Shown here: positions 1 through 9,122 of the stretch, in pieces
Layout of the letters: each line of letters starts with the position of its first letter
Position numbering within the stretch: position 1 is the stretch's first letter
Made by a program: the position numbers and the translations under genes
The notes under the pieces: model-generated
Told to the model about the DNA's origin: nothing
Databases searched by the model: none
Seen by the model: the letters and a program-made list of their open reading frames with translations, nothing else
From: Mycoemilia scoparia
Taxonomy: Eukaryota; Kickxellomycota; Kickxellomycetes; Kickxellales; Kickxellaceae
Assembly (NCBI GenBank): GCA_027575805.1
Contig: JANBPU010000183.1
Coordinates: forward strand, 1 to 32,040
Reading direction: 5' to 3'
DNA: 32,040 nt

Positions 1-77
1 CTAATTTTGATCACACAGGGTGACTGATCACATTTTACTAGTAAATGGTCACCCTTCAAAAATAATCGCCCATATGG
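1..77. mobile_element. MITE-like element, copy 1 (right part only)
   Basis: The right terminal inverted repeat reads CCCTTCAAAAATAATCGCCC followed by CATATGG, ending near 77. The left end lies outside the window or is degenerate. The inner AAATGGTCACCC resembles the inner part of the copy at 26442-26570. This is one of seven related copies in the window. Confidence 0.6.
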
Positions 78-740
78 ATCTTATTTAGGTTAAAATCAAT
101 CTCATTTACTCCTGATTTTCAAATAGAATAATAAAATAGTGAAATGATGAAGAACTTTGTTGTCTAAAACCCTGGTTTCTTTACTTGCATAAATGAAAAA
201 TACAGCATCATCATATTTAATGTAGAGCATTTATTTCTATTCTAATAAATGAATCGGTTAGTAAAACAGAAGTGTATATAATGTATTTATACTTATGTAA
301 AGTAGTGGAAAAGGAAAAGAAAGGTGTTGTGGTGATACAAAAGTAGAATTGGAAAAAAAAAGAAGAGTCGATGTACATCTCTGTAAGCAAGCAATCAAAT
401 TTATAAGTATGTCAATGGAGTAAACAAAAAAGAGAGGAGTGGTAGAGTACTTGATAAACACGCAAAAAAGGAAGAGAAAAGGAAAACTAAACAACACAGA
501 TGATATATCTTGACATACATCTCTTTCATTTTTGAACAACGACAGGAGCGAGAGAGAGAGAGAGAGAGAGAAAAAAAGAAAGAAAGTAGAGAGTATTACT
601 ACATACAACATAGAGGACTAACGATAGGGACGCTAATGAAACAACACAAGTAGCACGGACATAGTGAAGAGAGAGAGAGAGAGATTGCATACTACACAAA
701 CAAGCACCGAGGAAAAGCTAAAGTTGGGTTAGGAGGGGAT
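78..740. other. Intergenic, 3' side of the PDK1-like gene
   Basis: No gene is supported here. The stretch is AT-rich and holds two GA microsatellites, a long one near 549-571 running into an A/GAAA tract and a short one near 668-684. The open frame on the minus strand (258-611) only reflects translated CT-rich sequence. It probably includes the 3' UTR of the kinase gene that ends at 741. Confidence 0.6.
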
Positions 741-2981
741 TTAATCGCTACAACAACAAACCGTATTCTTGAACCTATCCCAGGTGCTTTGTTGTTGATT
801 GTAATAGTCATTCCGGTGGTTAACTCTATTATTAGAGCCATTTCCTCCATTAGCAGCAATGTTATTTGCTGCATCATAATACGCTGAATTCAATTGTTGC
901 ATCTGTGGCTGCTGTCGATGTGGTGGCAATGGAGGGGGTGGAGGCACTCTGCCCTTATAATTGATGATGTTGTTGTTGTCACCGAGTCGATAGGAAGAAA
1001 GTGATTCGTGCGGTGTTGGATACTGTTGATTACGAACGCCATGATGGTGGTGGCTATTGAAATTATTGCGTCCAGAAAATGATGAGGATGAGCCACTACC
1101 AAGTTTCAGTCTTCCATTGCCAGTAGCATTGTGGCTGGTGATGGTAGTAGAGTCTAATGGAGGAACAGTGTCAAGATTATAAATATCTTGATTACTACTG
1201 CTGGCATTAGCCACTGGCGGGTGTTTGGATCGGTTGGCGGCATAGATCGAAGAGTTTGTTGGATAAGGTGGAAGTGGGGGCGGTGATGGCTGATGATGGT
1301 ACTGATAGCCATTGTTATTGGTAGTCGAACCATGGTTAATACCTCCCACTACTCCATGTGGCTGTGTTTGTGGTTGAGCATGGCTCAAAGAAGTATTTGA
1401 TGAAGATGAAACAATTCCTCCCCCTTGAGTTTGAGCTTGGCTAGGAGGAGGAATTAATCGAGGAGGTGCGGTCTGTGTCAAGCTATTAAAATTAATGCCA
1501 GCAAAAAACGGATGTTCTTTAACTTTATCCAACCCAATTCTACGTTTAGGATCCAACACCAAAATCTGCTCCACAAGATCGCGTAGCTGTGGATTAAAAC
1601 CTGGTGGAAACGAATAATCCAGCTTTAAAATCTTTTGGAAAGTGAGGTATTCGTTGGGTGCTTTGAATGGGGGCCGACCTGCGATTAGCTGGTAAGCGAT
1701 ACAACCAATCGCCCAGACATCTGATGCTTTGGTTACAGCCTTGTCTTTAAGTAGCTCAGGAGAAACATATTCGGCGGTACCAACAAATGAGTTTGCACGG
1801 TTCTGGTTGGAGTCATCACTTGACGATGATTTTCTCGTACTACGTCCTCCTCTTCCCCTACCATCGTCACCAGATGTGTTATTAATAGGCTTATTGGAAG
1901 GATGGTTTGTTAAGGTGGTCGATGAAGATAGATTTGGCAGAGGTTGTTGTTGTTGTTGATGCTGTGTCAAAGAAGAAGATTTGTTACCATCTTCGGATGA
2001 TGATGATATCGAAGAAGAAGAACACTGGAAAGCTGTTCCAAAATCAGTCACCAAAATATGCATATCCTCACCCAACAAAATATTTTCGGGTTTCAAATCC
2101 CGATGGATAATATTTTTCGAATGCATATATTCGACGGCAACAACAATTTCGGCCAAATAGAAACGGGCGCAATGTAAAGGGAATGACCCAAGTTTTCGAA
2201 TCCATGTCAACAATTCACCGTTAGCGGCTAAATCCAAGATCAAGAACAAAGAGTCTTGGTCCTGAAAGGCATAGTAGAGTTTGACTATAAATGGGTGGTT
2301 TAGGGCATGCAATACGTCACGTTCGATTTTGACGTATTTGGTTTTCTTTTCTTTGAGGATATGACGTTTGTAGAGGATTTTTGCAGCATACGTGCGTTGG
2401 GTGGCTATTTCAGTGGCTTCAACGACTGATGAGTATGACCCTTCGCCTAATGGTTTGCCGAATTGGAAATCTTTGACTTTACGTTTTCGCTGGGCTAATA
2501 GCATTGCCTGCTGCTGCTGAGGGGTAAGGTTATTGGAATTGTTGGTGGTGTTATCAGAATTGGGTGTGGAATCTGATGTGGATGTGGATGTGGTGACTGA
2601 GTTTAGTAGAGTCAAGGGTGGAGTTACTCGAGGCTTGGGTGGTACTGATACAGATTTTTTCTGCAATGATTTATTGGTATTACCACTAATACCATCAGGA
2701 CTGATCGTGGTATCTCCTCCTCCACTGCTATTATTGCTGTTTATATAGGTTTGTGTTAATGATACCGAGCTAGTTGAACGCAACTGTTGTTGCTGTGATG
2801 ATGACGATGCCGAGCAGTGGCCACCATTATTATTGGTACTATTCACAACATTGGAGAAATTACCAGAATGCCTTGAAACCAAATGCGAAGGTTTTGGTGG
2901 GGGCGTTGGCCTGGTTGCTGTCGTTGTGACCGCTACTGTGGGGCCAATTTGGTTCTGGTGTTGTTGGAGGTAGGATTCCAT
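741..2981 (-). CDS. PKH1: PDK1/Pkh-type AGC protein kinase
   Basis: Single-exon gene for a 746-residue Ser/Thr kinase of the 3-phosphoinositide-dependent kinase 1 family, which phosphorylates the activation loop of other AGC kinases in sphingolipid/TOR and cell-integrity signalling. The kinase domain spans about 171-494: glycine loop GEGSYSSVV (179-187), ATP-binding Lys201 (AAK), HRDLKPEN (293-300), DFGTA (313-317), activation-loop ANSFVGTAEYVSPE (396-409) with the expected phospho-Ser398. DFGTA and the SFVGT loop are PDK1 hallmarks. The ~170-residue N-terminus and ~240-residue C-terminus are low complexity (Asn, Ser, Gln, Pro, His). No PH domain is visible, as in many fungal Pkh proteins. 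Odd points: a Ser/Gln-rich insertion of roughly 70 residues splits DFG from the phospho-site, and the protein ends in Thr-Val-Cys-Cys-Cys-Ser-Asp, a possible palmitoylation tail. It is divergent from GDA1 across a 3.9-kb gap. Confidence 0.93.
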   Translation of the reverse strand: MESYLQQHQNQIGPTVAVTTTATRPTPPPKPSHLVSRHSGNFSNVVNSTNNNGGHCSASSSSQQQQLRSTSSVSLTQTYINSNNSSGGGDTTISPDGISGNTNKSLQKKSVSVPPKPRVTPPLTLLNSVTTSTSTSDSTPNSDNTTNNSNNLTPQQQQAMLLAQRKRKVKDFQFGKPLGEGSYSSVVEATEIATQRTYAAKILYKRHILKEKKTKYVKIERDVLHALNHPFIVKLYYAFQDQDSLFLILDLAANGELLTWIRKLGSFPLHCARFYLAEIVVAVEYMHSKNIIHRDLKPENILLGEDMHILVTDFGTAFQCSSSSISSSSEDGNKSSSLTQHQQQQQPLPNLSSSTTLTNHPSNKPINNTSGDDGRGRGGRSTRKSSSSDDSNQNRANSFVGTAEYVSPELLKDKAVTKASDVWAIGCIAYQLIAGRPPFKAPNEYLTFQKILKLDYSFPPGFNPQLRDLVEQILVLDPKRRIGLDKVKEHPFFAGINFNSLTQTAPPRLIPPPSQAQTQGGGIVSSSSNTSLSHAQPQTQPHGVVGGINHGSTTNNNGYQYHHQPSPPPLPPYPTNSSIYAANRSKHPPVANASSSNQDIYNLDTVPPLDSTTITSHNATGNGRLKLGSGSSSSFSGRNNFNSHHHHGVRNQQYPTPHESLSSYRLGDNNNIINYKGRVPPPPPLPPHRQQPQMQQLNSAYYDAANNIAANGGNGSNNRVNHRNDYYNQQQSTWDRFKNTVCCCSD

Positions 2982-5689
2982 AGTTTAAAATAAAGAACAC
3001 TACCACTATTGCGAAAGAAGGATTTCAGCTCAGGAAAAATACTTGTGATTGTATGCGCGCGTGTGTGTGTTACTGCTATTCTAGAAACACTGGTAGCATG
3101 GATAGCAAGTAATAGTAGAAAAGTCTTGTGGTTAGCCTCTCGGAGGTATGAATGAGTCTGGTACCAATAATAGTTTTAGCTAGCTAAGGCCCAGATACAT
3201 TAACGAATGAATGAACTGCCACTACACTTTCAATTGTAGTTGAAATGGAGCGGAGAGAATTGAATAGTCAATTAGTTGTGGTAAAGCCGGAATAATTTGG
3301 AACAAAGACTGTCTCTGCACCACTTTGGTTTAGTTATTGCTAAACAAGTAAGAGAGAAAAGATAGTAGTAGTAGTAGTAGTCTGTGTGTGGGAATAAATA
3401 TCTATCTGAGAAACCACTGGTTCTCCTATATACCACCTAATAAAGTAAAGAGGGAAGGAAGGTAGATAGGCAGGTATGTAGGTAAGGCGTATTTGAGGCG
3501 GAGCCTTATATCAGAGAGCAAATAAAATGAGCAGTGGTGATAGTATTTGCCCTTGCCGCTATAGCAAGAGCTTAATAATAGTGATTAGATATTGAAAATG
3601 ACTAAAGGAAAAAAGAGAGTCAAGATAGACAAGATGAAGAAGCAATGCTATGCAAGCGAAGTAGCTTGGAGAACGAGAGAAAAGACCAGACTAGACTAAA
3701 GTCCGTGTGTGTGTGTGAAACTACTGGGCTAAAAATAAAGGCAGGCTTAGCAGTTTGTATGTGAATCTCCTTCTGTGTGTGTGTGTGTAGGCAGTAGCAA
3801 ATTAGAACTCTGGCTCTCCAGAGACGAGATGTTGGATGCAGTAAAACTAAAATAAAAGGCGCACTCAAAAAAGAAAAAGGTCCACTATGTGCTTTGCTCT
3901 TGATTCTTCTAATAATAATGATGGGGTGGTGTCTGTAGATGCGGCTTAAATGAAAGCAAATCCTGGCCAGCAGGCAGCTCTAGCTTATCGTCTCTCACTC
4001 TACATGACGCTTGCTTCTTTAAGTCATCCTCTTGCACTGGTAGTAGTATACTACTGCCGTCTTAATGCTGATTCACTGGCCATCTCTCTTTAGGCTTGAC
4101 ATTATAATCGTTGGTTAAAGGCCTTTTGTACTTTGCTGTTGCCAGTGTTAAGCAAATAGTAAAGTTCTTTTTGCTTTAACAAATCGGGCTTAATGCGAAC
4201 GATTGATGAGTCTTTCTTTAGACTAGACTGTCAAGGTGAGGAAAGCCAGTGTTAATCTCTCTCTCTCTGACTCGCTTTACTACTGCCGTCATTATAGGCT
4301 TATTATCCTTGAAGAAAGGCTGCCACACCAACAATGACAAACTTTAACCTTCCATATTTTCGCTTTGTGTTTCGTACATTCCTGAATTCCACTATCACTA
4401 AAAACCTAAAGAAACATGCAAACTGGGTTTCTAGTAAAAGCAATTGTCTCTGTTCTTTGAGCAAATCATCCCATTAGCCATCCTATCACTCTTTCTAGCA
4501 GCAGCAAACACCCCTTCTTTTATATGGTTGGCTGGCGCGGCGAAAGTTAGAAATGGCTGTGATGATAGGCATTGGCTGCTCCTAATTTTATGCAGGGTGT
4601 GTCTAGCCATTTTCTCAGGAACGATATGATGAAATCACATCCACAGTGCTGCCGAGCTTAATGCCTTTGCCAAGTGTTAATAACTGTGGTGCTGGCCTGG
4701 TGGTCATGTGGTGGCGGGCATGACAAATATGACTGGTCCACTTAATTTTCTTGATGCTATGGTGTGATGTGATGGCTGCTGTCTACAATAGTCTATCCAG
4801 GCCTCGAATATTTAACTCCTCCCTCTTGCCTTCCAAATATCGGTCGAATAAAAGACAAGAGGCAGGCCATGTCTTTAAGATGAAGCATCCATAATAATTG
4901 CTGCGCTGCAGGATGACTGATCAGCAAGCAAACAAGCATAAGCATAACTAACTGTTATTTCATGTCAATGGACTGAGTGTGGGGGAGAGGGTGAATCTAT
5001 TGACAGTCAGCTCTTTATTGTATAGAGATTCGTAACTTTGTCTTGCACTATAAACCTCTATAGAAGATCTGTATAATGCATTTGCTGAGTACAGAGCACA
5101 CACACGGGGAGAGAGAGAGAGAGAGAGTAATCTCCAAGAGAATTGGATTGTGCTTGGCTTGGCAACAGTGCCAGTGGAGGCTTTCTTCTACATACAATCA
5201 GCACAAAATAGAGAGTTTTTCTTCTCTCTGTAAACTAACTAACTAACTAGCTGGCAGGCTGCAATAGTGTTTGGACACAATTAATACTACTTGCTAATAC
5301 AATAATAGTTAGAGAGTAAAAATAGTCCGATAAGCTTGGGGGCTGGTGGCTGCGCGTGTATGCCAAGACTCCTGTCTTTGGCCAATGAATTGGCTGTAGA
5401 TTTCCCCATTCTTCTTTTTTCTTATTATTGCAAAAAAGAATTCACCCCACACTCACCCATACATGTTTTTTCTGTAGACTATGTCCTTTTTTAGCAAATT
5501 CTCAAAGTACTTGGTGCTAACTATTTTAGGCAATTAATAATAATAGATCTATGTATAAAATGATATAGTGAGAGTGATAGCGACTCCATAGAGAACCGCA
5601 AAGCGAAAGGAATCGATATTTGCATGCTCTAAGTGGAATTGGTTTGTAGATAGATTTAAGTTTAGATCCATGTGTGGTTTAAGTTCACA

Positions 5690-5800
5690 GGCCATTAGAC
5701 AAAAATGGTGGTGGGTCCTCAGGAGTTGGATAGTGATTGGGCCAAAATATGATGAGGACTCATTTCCGCCTACCATACATTCGATCACTAGTGAAATCGC
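5690..5800. repeat. Degenerate copy of the sequence at 11.65-11.77 kb
   Basis: This segment aligns by eye with 11652-11768. Shared stretches include a CAAAAATGGTGGTGGGTCC-like block, CAGGAGTTG, TGATTGGG(C/T)CAAAA, and GATCACTAG(T/C)GAA, separated by small gaps of several bases. On the minus strand the 11.7-kb copy reads as part of a secreted-type ORF; here the equivalent frame is interrupted by a TGA where the other copy has Trp. I read it as a decayed fragment of the same unidentified sequence family. Confidence 0.5.
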
Positions 5801-6160
5801 CCTATACACACAATTTAAACAACCAGCAGGATTGACAAGCAATTTTGTATCATCCCACTTTGCAGCAAATTTCCTTGATATGACTGACTAGTTTCAACCC
5901 CACTATTAATGACGTCGTCTTTTATAACTCTCCATCTCATTCTTGCTGTTATCAGTATAGGCCTTCTCCGAAGTTTATCCGTATGGCATACCATTACCAG
6001 TGATGCTGCAAGGGTTTATTTTGATAAACAAAGGATCTGCCACCTATGGCTTTGGTTGAGACTAGCAATAAAAAAGGAGAAGGGGGAGTTGCCACTACAC
6101 CTCCACCATTTCTATTTCTACTCGCAGGAGGTTAATAAATTTCCGACGCCATACATCCTC

Positions 6161-6161
6161 C

Positions 6162-6201
<40 letters not shown>
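6161..6201. repeat. Compound microsatellite (CT)n(TA)n
   Basis: About eight CT units pass directly into about twelve TA units, some 720 bp upstream of the GDA1 start. It has no coding role that I can support. Confidence 0.9.
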
Positions 6202-6924
6202 CCTTGTTCTAAAGCCATATCACCAGATCCCTATAATTATTAGTACAAAGAATATTACTTTAATTCTATATACTTTTTTCTACATCTCTCTGGGTGTTGG
6301 TAATCCGAGTTTATTTTATTTTGATCTAGAATTATAGATCGAAAAATTTAAACCCCATCAATCAATGACTTTAAAAATCACTAAAAACTGAATCTTGATC
6401 ATTATGACGAACTATAAATAATAACGCAGATGTGCCTATGCTTTGTTGATATTATCATCATTATTTATTTTTCCATAATAATACTGTGGGTTATAATTTC
6501 AAAGGCAAGCCACACATGCACAGATACAAATATTTGTAAAGTTCTTTTGATTAAAGAACGCCGGCCGCACTTTACTATATTTACATTTCCCTTCATTTAA
6601 CTTGTGTAGTATAGTTCCAATAATAAAGGCATACAAGATAAAGAAGCCACTCACTGGTTAGTGTTTCCCTGAGGAATGATACACAAACGTCAGAAAGTTC
6701 GTATCGCAAAACCGATATACAGAGATCAATATAAAATCAGCCAAAGCTTCAAACTATCCAAAACGAATTCTTATACAGATACACTCGGATTGTAACATCA
6801 ATTCCTTTCCTTTCAATTCTTTTCCTTTACTGCGCTCCAATAATACACACACTAAGCCTATTGTTTCATTTTTCTTTTGTTAAATTACCCGAGATATTGA
6901 GCTGTGAAATTGTTCTTTACCAAG

Positions 6925-8793
6925 ATGTTGGTTTCTAGCAGTAACGACTATAGTCGTAGCCGTAGTATTTATAGCTTAATTGGCCATCGTTTGACTTCTA
7001 TTGCGTATCTGACATTAATCTTTATCATTATTATGTCGCTTGTTTGTCCGGTAAGTGCAAATGAAGAGAAAGGAGGATTCGATCCTAAAAATATGGAAAA
7101 GTTCATGAAAATGTTACCAGGAAACAAAAATGGCAGTGATTCTTCGTCCAGTTTCATGAATATGTTCAAAGACAAGTTTATAAATAAAAACGATGACGAT
7201 AAAACCGATAAAGTCACTGAAAAGAGGTCCAAACACCATGAGCATGTAAAGCAAAAAAGCTATTTGTTAACTCCTAATACCAGCAGCGCTACTACCACCA
7301 CCAATGCTTGTACAAAACCTGCCATTGTGGGTCGTCCACTTGTTCAGTTTGTCGTAGTAGTTGATGCTGGATCGACCGGCTCTCGCGTCCACATTGTAAA
7401 GTTCAACAATTGTGCCAAAACACCACAAGCAGAGAACGAGGATTATTACAAAATCGAGCCTGGTCTTTCTTCCTATGCTGCTGATAACAATCTCCAAGCT
7501 GCGGCCGAATCGATTCGTCCTCTTCTTATGGCTGCCATGAAGGCTGTCCCCCCTGAGCTGCACTCCTCTACGCCCATAGCCGTCAAAGCCACAGCTGGGC
7601 TAAGATTGTTGCCGAGTAGTACGTCCCAGCATATCCTTGATGCTGTGAGGGCGGAAATAGCTCAATCGACTAAATTCCAGATAGTAAAGAAGGATGGTGT
7701 TAGTATAATGAGTGGTGATATGGAAGGTGTTTATTCATGGTGGACTGTAAATATGTTGCTTGGCAATGTTCCTGGATATTTCAACGCGACCAACAATAAT
7801 GACGGCACGTCTGCATCTGTGCCAGAAATTGGCCAAGGAGGGAAGAGGAGCTTCACCGCAACAACCCTTGAAATGGGAGGTGCATCAACTCAATTGACAT
7901 TCAAGCCAGATAGCACCTTAAATGTTCCTTCAAAGTATATTCATCAGCTCAAAACCGAAAATGGTCAGACACACGGCCTGTATATGCATAGTTATTTGGG
8001 ATATGGTCAAGTCGAAGCACGTAACAAGGCATTCCGTCATATTGCATCCCAAAGCAAGAGTCAGGGCGGCACTGGTGTGGTCAGTTCCTCCTGCTTTGGT
8101 CCGGGCTTTGCTTCAAACACTGCTCCACCAACCACTTCGGACTCTGTAACCAGAAACAAAAGCGGTAGCCAAAGTCCACGTCTTCCTGTAACAATTGTAG
8201 GAAGAACAAATGAAGCAGGTCGGAGCAGTTTTGACAGATGTTACCAAGAGATAAAACCAATTCTAAATCTCAACAAGCCTTGCTTCCTTAATAGTAGTGA
8301 CTCCGCAAACAATGATATCACAACAAAGTCATGTTCATTTGATGGGCAGTTCCAACCCGGTCTACAGCAAGCCCACCCCAACAGAATATACATGCTGTCT
8401 AAATTTTATGACACACTGTATCCATTTATTTATCCTCAAACGACTCTCACCATCGAATATATCAAATCCGTTGGGCAAGCCTTATGTAGTAGTGTTGGTG
8501 GCAGCAGTTCTAATGATACCAAGGGGATGGATGAAGACAAAGGGCTCAAGCAAAAGCTACAGTCACGAAAGTTGAAAGGGCCAAAAAACTCTGTCGATAA
8601 GAAAATGAATAAAGGTCTAGAAAAGCAATTATCAAATCCGTATCTGTGCTTGGACATTGTGTATTTGACTGCATTGCTGTTGGATGGATTCAAGGTCGAT
8701 CCTAAATATGAATTGAGCATGGCTGAAACTATTAATGGATTCCGGACTGGATGGGTACTTGGGGCTGCTATGGATATTGTTACTACCATGTGA
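6925..8793 (+). CDS. GDA1: Golgi guanosine diphosphatase (GDA1/CD39 family)
   Basis: Single-exon gene of 622 residues, starting at the first ATG of the frame. The family hydrolyses GDP to GMP in the Golgi lumen, which supplies the GMP antiporter with substrate and so supports mannosyl-transfer glycosylation. A single hydrophobic segment at about 24-42 fits a type II signal anchor. The apyrase conserved regions are intact: DAGSTGSR (147-154), KATAGLR (221-227), GDMEGVYSW (264-272, with the likely catalytic Glu267) and LEMGGASTQ (315-323). The C-terminal block INGFRTGWVLGA near the end matches ACR5. It is longer than yeast GDA1 (about 520 residues) because of a charged stem (about 45-125) and Ser/Asn/Lys-rich insertions. 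It converges on the 606-residue gene with a gap of 329 bp. Confidence 0.95.
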   Translation: MLVSSSNDYSRSRSIYSLIGHRLTSIAYLTLIFIIIMSLVCPVSANEEKGGFDPKNMEKFMKMLPGNKNGSDSSSSFMNMFKDKFINKNDDDKTDKVTEKRSKHHEHVKQKSYLLTPNTSSATTTTNACTKPAIVGRPLVQFVVVVDAGSTGSRVHIVKFNNCAKTPQAENEDYYKIEPGLSSYAADNNLQAAAESIRPLLMAAMKAVPPELHSSTPIAVKATAGLRLLPSSTSQHILDAVRAEIAQSTKFQIVKKDGVSIMSGDMEGVYSWWTVNMLLGNVPGYFNATNNNDGTSASVPEIGQGGKRSFTATTLEMGGASTQLTFKPDSTLNVPSKYIHQLKTENGQTHGLYMHSYLGYGQVEARNKAFRHIASQSKSQGGTGVVSSSCFGPGFASNTAPPTTSDSVTRNKSGSQSPRLPVTIVGRTNEAGRSSFDRCYQEIKPILNLNKPCFLNSSDSANNDITTKSCSFDGQFQPGLQQAHPNRIYMLSKFYDTLYPFIYPQTTLTIEYIKSVGQALCSSVGGSSSNDTKGMDEDKGLKQKLQSRKLKGPKNSVDKKMNKGLEKQLSNPYLCLDIVYLTALLLDGFKVDPKYELSMAETINGFRTGWVLGAAMDIVTTM

Positions 8794-9122
8794 TATAAGG
8801 ATCGATTTATTAAACCTACAATTTTCTCTTTTTGTTTTTCAAATCAACATTTATTATTATTATTTAAAAAAAGAATTTCAAATTAAAATTATCGTGTTTC
8901 ATAAATGACGTGACTTCACTGTTTGAAATCAAGTGCAAAGTAGTTATATAATATATATTATTAATAATTTGGTTTACTTTTTTCATAAAGAAGAGAAAGA
9001 GACTTTCTGAGGTTTACAACAAATAAATTATTAAATTGAATCGAAACAAACAAACAAACCACAAATCTAGTAATAAATACATACAAAAGAAAATCAAAAA
9101 CAAAGCAAAAGTAAGGAGGTTA
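8794..9122. other. Short convergent intergenic spacer (shared 3' UTRs)
   Basis: A 329-bp AT-rich spacer between the ends of GDA1 (+) and the unknown gene (-). It contains several AATAAA-like signals on either strand, for example AAATAAATTATT near 9020. No gene is seen. Confidence 0.5.

Larger units (their letters stand above)
2982..6924. other. Long divergent intergenic region between the kinase gene and GDA1
   Basis: About 3.9 kb without a convincing gene, between two divergently transcribed genes. It must hold both promoters. It is rich in simple repeats: GT runs near 3060 and 3775, (TAG)n near 3363-3381, (CT)n near 4257, (GA)n near 5109-5126, (AACT)n near 5230, and a compound (CT)n(TA)n at 6161-6201. 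The open frames inside are short, low complexity or hydrophobic by composition. The only structured signal I see is the 5.7-kb stretch related to 11.65-11.77 kb, listed separately. Confidence 0.5.

Noticed and set aside
258..611. 117-codon minus-strand frame, hydrophobic/Ser-Leu rich
   Set aside because: It is made by translating GA/CT microsatellite and A-rich DNA; no domain, start context or intron structure.
5909..6337. 142-codon plus-strand frame
   Set aside because: It runs through the (CT)n(TA)n microsatellite, giving Ser-Leu and Tyr-Ile repeats; not a gene.
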